From positions 18,973 to 82,972 of the forward strand of contig NZ_JACSWC010000158.1 in NCBI RefSeq assembly GCF_016888165.1: a DNA stretch of 64,000 bases. Direction: 5' to 3'. A program made the translations under genes and the position numbers. The notes under the pieces are model-generated. The model did not search any database and was not told the origin of the DNA. It saw nothing but the letters and a program-made list of their open reading frames with translations. Below, one piece after another: positions 16,175 to 24,192 of this stretch. Within the stretch, counting starts at the first letter, position 1. The number at the start of each line of letters is the position of its first letter. This stretch comes from Halomicronema sp. CCY15110. GTDB taxonomy: Bacteria; Cyanobacteriota; Cyanobacteriia; Phormidesmidales; Phormidesmidaceae.

Positions 16175-17131
16175 ATGGCGAATCGTCCAATTATTCTCGG
16201 GATCGTGGGCGACAGCGCCGCGGGCAAGACCACCCTTACCCGTGGGATCGGTCAAATTTTAGGTGAGGATCAGGTCACGGCCATTTGCACGGACGATTAC
16301 CATCGCTACGATCGCCAACAGCGCAAAGACATGGGCATCTCGGCGCTGCACCCTGACTGCAACTATCTCGACATTATCGAACAGCATTTGCAACTGCTGC
16401 GGGAAGGCAAGCCCATCCTGAAGCCGATTTATAACCACACCACCGGCATGTTTGACCCGCCCGAATACATCAAGCCAACTAAGTTCGTCATTGTGGAAGG
16501 ACTGTTGGGGTATTCCACCGCGATCGCTCGCGACTGCTACGACGTGATGGTGTATTTGGCTCCGCCAGAAGAAATTCGCGCCAACTGGAAGATTAAACGC
16601 GACACCCGTAAACGCGGCTACACCGAAGAGCAGGTGCTCGACCAACTCAAGGCGCGGGAGCCCGATTCCGAAGCGTTCATTCGTCCTCAACGACAGTGGG
16701 CCGACGTGATTGTGAGCTTTTGTCCCCCAGCGGAGGGGAACGGCGGCAAGGATGACTTGCTGCTAGATGTGAAACTGGTGCTGCGCCCCACCATTTCTCA
16801 CCCGGATTTCACCCACATTTTGGATGGCACCGGCAGCCACTTGGGAGATTCTATTCGGTTGGTGCTTGATCGTGACATGAGCAAGCCAGTGGATGTACTG
16901 GAAATTGACGGTCAGGCGACGCAAGAGCAGGTGCAAGAGCTGGAGCGGATTTTGTGTGGCGAAGTGCCGTACCTGGGCCAATTTTGTAGCCTCGAAGGCA
17001 ACGACGAAATCGGCAAGTTAGTTGGCACCACGGGTGAAACCTTGCAAAGTTACCCGCTAGCGCTGACGCAGCTATTTATCACCTATCACATGCTGAAAGC
17101 CGACAAGGTGGCTAAGCAGCTGGTGACTTAG
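16175..17131 (+). CDS. phosphoribulokinase/uridine kinase family protein, non-canonical PRK paralogue
   Basis: P-loop kinase of the PRK/uridine kinase family: Walker A GDSAAGKTT (residues 12-20), TDDYHRYDR, and KPIYNHTTGMFDPPE followed by IVEGLL, all in the PRK order. The length (318 aa) is near that of cyanobacterial PRK (about 333). Differences from the Calvin-cycle enzyme are visible: the redox-regulatory P-loop Cys of GDSGCGKS is replaced by Ala, while the second Cys (AICTDDYH, C38) is kept. The post-P-loop segment and C-terminal 120 residues also diverge. I therefore read it as the cyanobacterial PRK-like paralogue, not necessarily the Calvin-cycle enzyme. A strong AGGAGG precedes the ATG and a terminator follows. 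Confidence 0.75.
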   Translation: MANRPIILGIVGDSAAGKTTLTRGIGQILGEDQVTAICTDDYHRYDRQQRKDMGISALHPDCNYLDIIEQHLQLLREGKPILKPIYNHTTGMFDPPEYIKPTKFVIVEGLLGYSTAIARDCYDVMVYLAPPEEIRANWKIKRDTRKRGYTEEQVLDQLKAREPDSEAFIRPQRQWADVIVSFCPPAEGNGGKDDLLLDVKLVLRPTISHPDFTHILDGTGSHLGDSIRLVLDRDMSKPVDVLEIDGQATQEQVQELERILCGEVPYLGQFCSLEGNDEIGKLVGTTGETLQSYPLALTQLFITYHMLKADKVAKQLVT

Positions 17132-17156
17132 GAAACGGGTAAACTCGGATTTGTCA

Positions 17157-17190
17157 GGGGGATGGAGCCATGCGCCCATCCCCCATTTTT
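17157..17190 (+). terminator. intrinsic terminator of the PRK-like gene
   Basis: GGGGGATGG (17157-17165) pairs with CCATCCCCC (17176-17184), followed by ATTTTT. It starts about 25 bases after the stop codon. Confidence 0.85.
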
Positions 17191-17283
17191 GTGTCAGGGA
17201 TAGTGGACAGGCAGAGTGTTGCTGGGGGTGCCGTCATGCAAGTGAGCTGGCGATATGGGCACAACTACAACGATCGCCCTGCC

Positions 17284-17392
17284 CTCTTGAGGCTAATCCT
17301 GTAGGGGGTTCAGCATTCTGGTTGGATGCCCATCCAGGCCGTCCAAGGCGGCATTGGCCTTTTGGGAACCCCCTACAGGATTACCGCTTGAG
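17284..17392. repeat. 109 bp inverted-repeat element (MITE or REP-like)
   Basis: TAATCCTGTAGGGGGTTC (17294-17311) is matched perfectly by its reverse complement at 17366-17383, and the symmetry continues imperfectly to the flanking CTTGAG/GCTTGAG. The interior is non-coding. Size and arms fit a small non-autonomous element or a cyanobacterial hairpin repeat. It occupies most of the gap before the DUF1517 gene. Confidence 0.65.
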
Positions 17393-17547
17393 GTAGGGAA
17401 ATTGCCCATCCAAAATGAGGTTAAGTTCCCCAAAGGCTTATTAAAAGAGCGTTACAGTATGAAAAACAGCGATCGTGCCATCTCCTCATGGTGTACCTGT
17501 AAGAGATAGCGCTGTATAGTTCGCGATAAAACTGTCTGGATAGCATT

Positions 17548-18495
17548 ATGGGTTTCAAGCTTCACAACCTTTTTCGTCGTCTCAAGCCTCTGGTTAAGCC
17601 AATCATGGCGATCGCGCTAGTGGGCGTTTTGGTCTTTGGTCATGCTGATGGTGCCCTGGCGGCGCGCGCCGGGGGGCGCATTGGGGGCGGCAGCTTCCGG
17701 GCACCCAGTCGGGTTTCGCCCAGTCCGTCTTACCGCAGTCCCAGTGGTGGCGGGTATTATCCCGGTGGGGGCTTTGGTTTTCCGTTTCTATTCCCGCTGT
17801 TTGGCTTTGGCGGCGGCTTTGGCGGCCTGTTCACGATTATCCTGTTCATCGGTTTAGCCAACTTCATCATGCGCACCGTCCGTGAGATGGGCAGCAACGA
17901 TGACGGCATGGGCACGGTGGATAATCCTGCCGTTTCAGTCGCTAAGCTGCAAATCGGCCTCTTGGCCGAGGCGCGTTCTTTGCAAGAAGACCTCAATCGC
18001 ATGGCATTGTCAGCCGATACGTCCTCTGCCACTGGACTCACTCAGGTTTTGCAAGAGGCCAGCCTGTCGCTGTTGCGGCACCCGGAATATTGGCAATATG
18101 CCACCGCTCAAATCGAGTCAACCCGGTTACTATCCGCCGAGCAAAAGTTCAACCAGTTGGCGCTGGCTGAGCGCAGCAAATTTACGGGCGAGTCGGTGAG
18201 TAATGTCAACAATCGGCTACAGCAGGGCGTTCCCAAACCGACTGAGGCGGGGGATCTAGCGACGATGGAACCCGGTCAATACATCGTGGCGTCGGTGATT
18301 GTGGCCACTCAGGGTAAGTTAAATCTGCCCAAGGTGTCTTCCACTCAAGATGTGCGGCAGGCGTTGAGCACGTTGGGCGCAGTGTCGAGCGATCGCCTCT
18401 TAGCCGTTGAGATTCTCTGGACCCCTCAAGCTTCTGGCGAAACGTTGACGGCAGACGAAATGATTGCCGAATATCCAGAATTGACCCTGATATAA
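17548..18495 (+). CDS. DUF1517 domain-containing protein
   Basis: Conserved in cyanobacteria and plants, function unknown to me. The 315-residue product has an N-terminal hydrophobic segment (about residues 18-40, possible signal sequence ending ALAARAGG). A Gly/Ser/Pro/Tyr-rich low-complexity stretch follows, then a second hydrophobic segment with GFGGGFGG repeats (about 73-108). A soluble DUF1517 domain comes next: VAKLQIGLLAEARSLQEDL, then LLRHPEYWQYA and VASVIVATQGKLNLP. The layout suggests a membrane-anchored protein with the domain on one side. It is followed by a strong terminator and is probably monocistronic. Confidence 0.9.
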   Translation: MGFKLHNLFRRLKPLVKPIMAIALVGVLVFGHADGALAARAGGRIGGGSFRAPSRVSPSPSYRSPSGGGYYPGGGFGFPFLFPLFGFGGGFGGLFTIILFIGLANFIMRTVREMGSNDDGMGTVDNPAVSVAKLQIGLLAEARSLQEDLNRMALSADTSSATGLTQVLQEASLSLLRHPEYWQYATAQIESTRLLSAEQKFNQLALAERSKFTGESVSNVNNRLQQGVPKPTEAGDLATMEPGQYIVASVIVATQGKLNLPKVSSTQDVRQALSTLGAVSSDRLLAVEILWTPQASGETLTADEMIAEYPELTLI

Positions 18496-18527
18496 CGTCT
18501 AACGGTTCATCACAATTCATTGTGGGC

Positions 18528-18566
18528 AAACCCGCCCGAATCTTATTTGGTTCGGGCGGGTTTGTT
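18528..18566 (+). terminator. intrinsic terminator after DUF1517
   Basis: AAACCCGCCCGAA (18528-18540) pairs perfectly with TTCGGGCGGGTTT (18551-18563) around a 10-base loop; the T-rich 3' arm ends TTTGTT. Confidence 0.85.
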
Positions 18567-18605
18567 AGAATCTGAGACTGCACTCTGGTTCGGGAACTTG
18601 CAACG

Positions 18606-19937
18606 ATGACGGTATCTCAGGCGGCAACGACAAACACCCCCAGTTCAGTCGATCTTTTGCCCATCGCCCAGCGCACGCGGGCGGCGGCTCAAGCTTTAGC
18701 CCCGCTGCCAACAACAATCAAGAACCAAGCCATTGCCGCCATTGCCGACGCCCTTGCCGCTCAAACAGAGGAAATTTTGGCGGCTAACGCAGCCGACTGT
18801 GAAGCGGCGATCGCCGATCAAATCGCGAAGCCGCTCTACAATCGCCTCAAGCTGGATGCGGTGAAACTCGCTGGGGCGATCGCGGGCGTGCGCGATGTGG
18901 CCCAACTGCCCGATCCCGTTGGCGTTGTCCAAGTTCACACCGAGCTAGATGCCGGGTTAGAACTGCAACGAATTAGCGCACCCTTGGGCGTATTAGGGGT
19001 GATTTTTGAGTCGCGTCCCGATGCGGTGATGCAAATTTCTAGCCTCGCGGTGAAATCGGGCAACGGGGTGATTTTGAAAGGGGGTAAGGAAGCCGTCCGC
19101 TCTTGTCAGGCGTTGGTGACGGCCATTCGCGCTGGGCTCGAGGCCGCCGGGGTGAACCCCGATGCGGTGCAACTTTTGACCACCCGCGAAGAGACCCGCG
19201 CCATGCTGGCATTGGAAGGATATCTCGATCTGATTATCCCGCGCGGTTCCAACTCCTTTGTCCGGTTCGTACAAGACAACACGCGCATTCCGGTACTGGG
19301 ACACGCCGATGGGATTTGTCACCTGTATGTTGATCGGGCTGCTGATTTTGACAAAGCGATCCAGATTGCGATCGATGCCAAGGTCGGTTACCCCTCAGCC
19401 TGCAACGCGATCGAAACCTTGCTGGTGCATACAGCGATCGCGGCGGAATTTTTGCCCCAACTTGCTACCGCCCTACAACAGCACGGGGTGGAATTGCGAG
19501 GCGATGCCCTCACCCAGTCCATCCTGCCAGACGTGACACCGGCGACGGAAGCCGATTGGGCCACAGAATATAGCGATCTGATCCTCGCGATTAAAGGAGT
19601 GGATGCCCTGTCGGCCGCGATCGCCCACATCAACACTTTCGGATCTCGCCATACGGATGCGATCGTGACCGAAGATCTGGAGGCGGCCGCCACCTTCCGC
19701 AATCAGGTCAATGCCGCTGGGGTCTATCACAACTGTTCCACGCGCTTTGCCGACGGCTTCCGCTACGGATTTGGCGCAGAAGTGGGCATTAGCACCCAAA
19801 CCATGCCCCCCCGTGGCCCTGTGGGGTTAGAGGGGCTAGTGACCTATAAATATCACCTAGTGGGCAATGGGCACATTGTGGCCACCTACTCTGGCGAAGC
19901 AGCCCAGCCCTTTTCGCACAAAAACCGGCTGTCGTAG
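18606..19937 (+). CDS. proA: glutamate-5-semialdehyde dehydrogenase (gamma-glutamyl phosphate reductase)
   Basis: Second step of proline synthesis: NADPH-dependent reduction of gamma-glutamyl phosphate. The 443-residue protein spans the aldehyde dehydrogenase-like fold. Motifs include [30 protein letters not shown] and, around the catalytic cysteine, [16 protein letters not shown], with a C-terminal [20 protein letters not shown] that is diagnostic for ProA. Full length with no breaks. Start at the ATG at 18606, about 40 bases after the upstream terminator. No proB nearby, so the pathway genes are dispersed as in many cyanobacteria. Confidence 0.95.
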   Translation: MTVSQAATTNTPSSVDLLPIAQRTRAAAQALAPLPTTIKNQAIAAIADALAAQTEEILAANAADCEAAIADQIAKPLYNRLKLDAVKLAGAIAGVRDVAQLPDPVGVVQVHTELDAGLELQRISAPLGVLGVIFESRPDAVMQISSLAVKSGNGVILKGGKEAVRSCQALVTAIRAGLEAAGVNPDAVQLLTTREETRAMLALEGYLDLIIPRGSNSFVRFVQDNTRIPVLGHADGICHLYVDRAADFDKAIQIAIDAKVGYPSACNAIETLLVHTAIAAEFLPQLATALQQHGVELRGDALTQSILPDVTPATEADWATEYSDLILAIKGVDALSAAIAHINTFGSRHTDAIVTEDLEAAATFRNQVNAAGVYHNCSTRFADGFRYGFGAEVGISTQTMPPRGPVGLEGLVTYKYHLVGNGHIVATYSGEAAQPFSHKNRLS

Positions 19938-20052
19938 CATGCTTCTGACGACGTAGCGCAGTGACGGTGGGAAGGCGTGGCGACTTGCTCTCTCTGGAGA
20001 GATGCGTCATGCTAACAAGCAAGGACTTTTTAGCGATCGTCGCCTGTTGATC

Positions 20053-20376
20053 ATGTTTTCGCTGCTCACCCGTTTCTTTAATCGTCATTTGGCGGATATG
20101 CAAGCCGATGTCGAGATTTACACCTGGCAGACTTGCCCCTATTGCATCCGCGCCAAACTGCTGCTCTGGTGGAAGGGCGTCACGTATCAGGAATATAAAA
20201 TTGACGGCGACGGTGCAGCCCGAGTGCGCATGGCAGAACGCGCCCACGGTCGCAAGTCCGTGCCCCAAATTTTCATTAACAACGCGCATATCGGTGGCTG
20301 TGATGAGCTGTATGCGCTTGATCGCCAAGGCCGTTTAGACCCGCTACTAATCCAAGCAAAAACCGCAGAACTCTAG
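20053..20376 (+). CDS. grxC: glutaredoxin 3-type (GrxC)
   Basis: Small dithiol glutaredoxin reducing disulfides with glutathione. The active site is WQTCPYC with following IRAKLLL, then the cis-Pro motif KSVPQIFIN and the glutathione-binding GGCDELYALD. I chose the ATG at 20053 (MFSLLTRFFNRH), giving 107 residues. An ATG at 20002 would add a basic leader after a poorly spaced GGAG, and an ATG at 20098 would give the minimal domain. The stop is 12 bp from the end of a convergent remnant gene. Confidence 0.92.
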   Translation: MFSLLTRFFNRHLADMQADVEIYTWQTCPYCIRAKLLLWWKGVTYQEYKIDGDGAARVRMAERAHGRKSVPQIFINNAHIGGCDELYALDRQGRLDPLLIQAKTAEL

Positions 20377-20388
20377 CGCCGCGTCAAC

Positions 20389-20646
20389 TTAAAAGACTGG
20401 GATAAGTCGTCGTGTGGAGAACAAACGCAATGCAACCATCGCCGCTGAGCAAGCCATGCGGTTGATTCTCGGGTTCGCCGGAACGTCTAAGCGATACTGA
20501 CCGGCACTCGGTTGGCTGGACAGCGTGGCCTCTTTGTCGTAGAGCAACCGGTCGCGGCCAGCTCGAATGAGCCGATGCCCAGATGCTTGACGAATCTGAA
20601 CCCACGGCTCCTAGATGTCTGATTCGGTATCGCAAATGTCGGTCAT
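20389..20646 (-). pseudogene. small gene after the HTH/GrpE-like gene, interrupted by an in-frame TAG
   Basis: Eleven bases after the stop of the HTH/GrpE-like gene, on the same strand, GGGAG is followed by an ATG (20644-20646). The frame reads MTDICDTESDI, meets TAG at codon 12 (20611-20613), and then continues for 73 codons as credible protein. That part begins EPWVQIRQASGHRLIRAGRD, passes AGQYRLDVPANPRIN and ends STRRLIPVF at a TAA (20389-20391). Spacing, ribosome-binding site and coding character suggest a real second gene of the operon carrying a nonsense mutation, or a recoded or mis-sequenced codon. I recognise no family. A longer open frame through the same DNA (20384-20761) overlaps the upstream gene and is not protein-like. 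Confidence 0.45.
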
Positions 20647-20657
20647 CTGCCAACTCC

Positions 20658-21341
20658 CTAAGTCTGGATAGGACTGACCTGGGCGCGGTGTAGTAGTTTG
20701 CCCTGATGGCGAAAGCCGGTGTAGCGTATTTTGACCAATTCACCGGGGTTGGCATGGCCATTCATTAGTTGGTGCAATTGGGGATCAAAAGGGACGATCG
20801 CTCCGACGGGGGCGATCGCCTCCACCGCCCACTGCTCCAGCAGAGTTTGCACGGGATTTACCAGGGGCACTAAGCGACTGGCGGGGAGGTCAGGATTGTT
20901 CTCGACCGCATGGGTGACGGTGGGCCATTGCAGCAGCCAGGATTCCAGAGTGGTCAGGGCGGTGGTTTGAAACTGCGCTTGCAACTGGACGGCTTGCTGC
21001 TCCAGTTGCGTTTGCAAACGCTGATATTCGGTCTGGAGGGTTGCCAGCGCGGCGGCTGGGGCCGCTTCATTGTCAGCCGATCGCGAGTCAGCGATCGCGC
21101 CAAAATGGCTCAAGAGTTCCGCCAATGAAAGGTTCAAAGCCGCCGCAATTTTTTGCAAGGTCTCGAGGCGCATGGCTGGGAGGCGATCGCTGCGCAGTTG
21201 TCGGATTGTCCAGTCCGAAACCTGGGCCTGCCGGGCCAAAGCGCGAAAACTGGCAATTCCTGCGGCGATCATCAGCGATCGCAGCTGCTCGGTCGCCATC
21301 GGGGAAGTGCGGGTCGGAGAGGCAGGGAGGTCGCGGGTCAT
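20658..21341 (-). CDS. HTH DNA-binding protein with GrpE-like C-terminal domain
   Basis: The N-terminal part holds a Cro/C1-type helix-turn-helix: SFRALARQAQVSDWTIRQLR followed by LETLQKIAAALNLSLAELLSHF. Next comes a Gln/Leu/Glu-rich coiled coil (about residues 100-140, TLQTEYQRLQTQLEQQAVQL). The C-terminal part (PVGAIVPFDPQLHQLMNG and PGELVKIRYTGFRHQGKLLH) resembles the GrpE beta-domain, where FDPNLHEA and RPALV occur. This suggests a regulator whose dimer or output module derives from the DnaK nucleotide-exchange factor. DNA binding is well supported; the GrpE link is my reading. The ATG at 21341 is used; TTG 21347 and ATG 21299 are alternatives. A stop-interrupted small gene follows in the same operon. 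Confidence 0.75.
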   Translation of the reverse strand: MTRDLPASPTRTSPMATEQLRSLMIAAGIASFRALARQAQVSDWTIRQLRSDRLPAMRLETLQKIAAALNLSLAELLSHFGAIADSRSADNEAAPAAALATLQTEYQRLQTQLEQQAVQLQAQFQTTALTTLESWLLQWPTVTHAVENNPDLPASRLVPLVNPVQTLLEQWAVEAIAPVGAIVPFDPQLHQLMNGHANPGELVKIRYTGFRHQGKLLHRAQVSPIQT

Positions 21342-21384
21342 GGCCAATTTCGATGCAATGCAGCGCGTCTAAGGCTTAACGTCT

Positions 21385-23082
21385 CTAAGGCTTAACGTCA
21401 TTCACCGAAGCCGCGATCGCCGCCGCTGGCATCAGTTCATCCAAAATCTGAAAGCGAATGTGGTTGATCGCTAAATGTCGCACCGACAGCTTCTCGGGTT
21501 TATCATCGGCATTGAGTCGGCTGAAGGGAATGCCCTTGCCCAGTTCTGTGTGATACCAGGCGAGGCCCATGAAATAGCGCTGCGGATAAGGCCCCCGTTC
21601 AATCACATCATCCACGTTGGATTCCATGGGCAGCCAGCCCACCCCCGGCACATAAAACTCCAGCCACACATGGTTAAAGTCGGGTTCTAACGGCAGGTGG
21701 CGATATTCGGGATGCGCCGGACATTTGTAACGGCCAATAGTGCGACAGGCAATGCCACTGAGCCGCGCCAGCGCCAACAACACCCCCACGTATTCCCCAC
21801 AGGAGGCGACCCCCCGAGCGAGGGCCACATCGGGGGTGTCGATTTTGGGTTGAATGCCGTAGGAAAGGCAATCGTACACATAGTTCCGAATCCGCAACAT
21901 CTTGCGCAAGACGTTCGTTTCCCGACCGGCCCCGTTCCGCGCTGCCTGCTGAATGATGGGAGTCTCCATCGAGAGTTCGTCATCATCAATTAGATACCGC
22001 TGAAAACCTGCCGGGAGGGACAAGTTGGCATCAATATCTTCAGGGGTGAGGAAATATTTCAAGCTATACATCTCGACGATCGCCCGCCACCCGACGAGGC
22101 CACCCTGAAAGGGCTGCAACTGGTCAAACCGAAAGACCGCGACCGGCTGACCATCCTGTTCCTCGATGGTAAAAGGATGGCCAATCGGTTCCACCTGCCG
22201 CACCCGCTGGCGCTGAGTATTGGCGGGTAGCGCGATGCGCCATTCCACATTGTTGAGGCTCACAGCATCCAGCTGAGACAACTCCTCGACATAGGAAATC
22301 TCGATAAGGAAACCGTTGGACAGGGTGTAACGCTCATCGGAATTAACGTAGAGATGCAGGGGATGAATGAAGGTGCGATCGCGAAACGCCAATTCCAAGG
22401 GCGACTCGCTGTTGGGGTTATCGCGCAAATAGGGTTCTTCGTCGGCATAGACGACATAGCAAGTAGGCTCACCGTCGCCGTCTGGAGCGTAGAACGTAAT
22501 GCCCGTAGGGGAGGTGAAGGGCGTTAGAGCGCTCAGTTGAATTGCCCCGGTTCTGGGATTCAGGCAATAGACGGTTTGCTCATCACGATCGCAGACCCAG
22601 AGCCCTGATTCATTTACCGTCAGGGTTTCGGCCCCGATCCCCGGCTGCGGAAACTTGCCCAGCTTCGCCCCACTGCTGCGTTCGAATAGATGGATATAGC
22701 CCGACTTTTGAGAGCTGACGTAGACGGTGGCATCCCAAACGGCCACCCCATCAGCAGGATAGGGCAACCGCGCAAAAAAGGTTGGTTTCAACGTGTCGCG
22801 ATCGCACCAAAAAACGGACTCATCCTGCGTGAACCAAAACGTATCGTCGGCGAGGGACAAGCCCCCCACGCCCATCCAGTCCTTATCTTCGAGCTGATAA
22901 GGATTCAAGATGACGGTGTTGTTAGTTTGCGGATCAATGGCGACCAGATAGCCGCGCACCGTATCAATGGAGTACAGGCGATCGCCATCGGTAGCCAGTC
23001 CTGACAGAGCATAGACCCCGATCGGGCGAATTGTAGACGGTCGCGCAGTTGCGCCGGGAAACCCCTGCTCAGATTTAGACAT
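21385..23082 (-). CDS. beta-propeller-like protein with C-terminal transglutaminase-like domain
   Basis: 565 residues with two parts. The first 240 or so are repeats of the kind GLATDGDRLYSIDTVRG and ADGVAVWDATVYVSS, resembling an NHL/quinoprotein-type beta-propeller. The C-terminal third is a transglutaminase-like (papain-fold) domain. Its Cys lies in GVASCGEYVGVLLALARLSG (about residue 427), its His in FNHVWLEFYVPGVGWLPMES (about 470), and an acidic residue follows. The catalytic triad therefore appears intact. No signal peptide is evident, so cytoplasmic. I cannot predict the substrate; such domains act as proteases, amidases or cross-linkers. ATG at 23082 is preferred to 23094. It is 43 bp downstream of the HTH gene's start, on the same strand, so the two are likely separate transcripts or a loose operon. 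Confidence 0.8.
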   Translation of the reverse strand: MSKSEQGFPGATARPSTIRPIGVYALSGLATDGDRLYSIDTVRGYLVAIDPQTNNTVILNPYQLEDKDWMGVGGLSLADDTFWFTQDESVFWCDRDTLKPTFFARLPYPADGVAVWDATVYVSSQKSGYIHLFERSSGAKLGKFPQPGIGAETLTVNESGLWVCDRDEQTVYCLNPRTGAIQLSALTPFTSPTGITFYAPDGDGEPTCYVVYADEEPYLRDNPNSESPLELAFRDRTFIHPLHLYVNSDERYTLSNGFLIEISYVEELSQLDAVSLNNVEWRIALPANTQRQRVRQVEPIGHPFTIEEQDGQPVAVFRFDQLQPFQGGLVGWRAIVEMYSLKYFLTPEDIDANLSLPAGFQRYLIDDDELSMETPIIQQAARNGAGRETNVLRKMLRIRNYVYDCLSYGIQPKIDTPDVALARGVASCGEYVGVLLALARLSGIACRTIGRYKCPAHPEYRHLPLEPDFNHVWLEFYVPGVGWLPMESNVDDVIERGPYPQRYFMGLAWYHTELGKGIPFSRLNADDKPEKLSVRHLAINHIRFQILDELMPAAAIAASVNDVKP

Positions 23083-23312
23083 AAACGAAACCAACTCCCG
23101 ACTGCCGTTAGGATCTTTAACAACGGATCACGGCACTCATTATAGGGATTCCTGCCCGCTTTACATCGTCCGTTCAGCCATGACATCTGCTCACGATGAC
23201 AATTGGTTGCCCGCGCCCAAATGAGACAGCTTTTGCGATCGCCCTCGCCTGAATCCGCTATGCTGACAGCCATGCCAATTCTACGGAGATCACGATTTTG
23301 GGGTCTGAGGTC

Positions 23313-24173
23313 ATGAATTCAGCCGTTGCCCCCTTACCCACGCCGGGGCGAGCGTGGCACGGGCAAGCCACCCTCACGTTTGAACGCCGGGGCGAGCGCA
23401 CGGTGCCGCAAGCGCAAACCCAAGCGCCGCTGAAGGTGCAGCGACCGTTTTATCCCGAGGGACCGAGCCTTTGTCAGTCAGTGTTACTGCACACGGCTGG
23501 GGGCATGGTGGGGGGCGATCGCCTCAGCTATGATCTACACCTCAAAGCTAACGCTCACGCTCTGGTCACCACGGCAGCAGCGGCGAAAATTTACCGTGAT
23601 CATCCCCAACCCGCCCAGGTCAACGGCACCGTTCGCGTTGAACCGGGAGCCTGGTTGGAATGGTTGCCCCAGGAAGCGATCGTGTTTGAAGGCGCGCAAT
23701 ACCATCAAAACTGGCGGGTTGACCTGGCGGCCCAGGCCCATTGGCTCGGGTGGGATGTGCTCCGGTTGGGGCGCACGGCACGGGGCGAACGGTTTTGCCA
23801 AGGCGAGGTGCGATCGCGGTTTGAAGTGTGGCACGATGGCCAGCTGATTTGGCTGGATCCGCAACGACTCGTCGGCAGCAAAACGCTGTGGCAAAGCCCC
23901 CATGGGTTAAACGGCTGCCCCGTCATTGGCACGCTGGTGTGGGTTGGCGCTGTTCCCACGGACGAGGTGATCACAGCGGTTCGCGCCATCTGGGAGCAGC
24001 AGCCCAATCCCCAGGGCGAAGCTGGCGTGACCGCCCTACAGCGAGGTTTACTCTGTCGCTATCGCGGCGCATCGACTAGCGCCGCCCGCCGCTGGTTTAT
24101 ACAAGTTTGGCAATTGCTGCGGCCCCACTATAGCGACACTGCGGCGACCATTCCCCGCGTCTGGCAACGTTAA
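23313..24173 (+). CDS. ureD: urease accessory protein UreD
   Basis: Part of the UreDFG complex that loads nickel and CO2 into the urease active site. Diagnostic regions are APLKVQRPFYPEG, LLHTAGGMVGGDRL, ALVTTAAAAKIYR and WLEWLPQEAIVFEGA. The product is about 286 residues, normal for cyanobacterial UreD. Start: ATG at 23313 is taken, but an in-frame TTG at 23298 has a better-spaced GGAG and cannot be excluded. No other urease gene is in the window; the next gene downstream is convergent, 19 bp away. The ure genes are often dispersed in cyanobacteria. Confidence 0.93.
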   Translation: MNSAVAPLPTPGRAWHGQATLTFERRGERTVPQAQTQAPLKVQRPFYPEGPSLCQSVLLHTAGGMVGGDRLSYDLHLKANAHALVTTAAAAKIYRDHPQPAQVNGTVRVEPGAWLEWLPQEAIVFEGAQYHQNWRVDLAAQAHWLGWDVLRLGRTARGERFCQGEVRSRFEVWHDGQLIWLDPQRLVGSKTLWQSPHGLNGCPVIGTLVWVGAVPTDEVITAVRAIWEQQPNPQGEAGVTALQRGLLCRYRGASTSAARRWFIQVWQLLRPHYSDTAATIPRVWQR

Positions 24174-24192
24174 CTCAACGGCAAACCAGTCG

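Noticed and set aside
20384..20761. 125-codon open frame on the minus strand
   Set aside because: It overlaps the HTH/GrpE-like gene in another register, has arginine/serine-rich implausible sequence and no ribosome-binding site. The adjacent stop-interrupted frame is a better gene.
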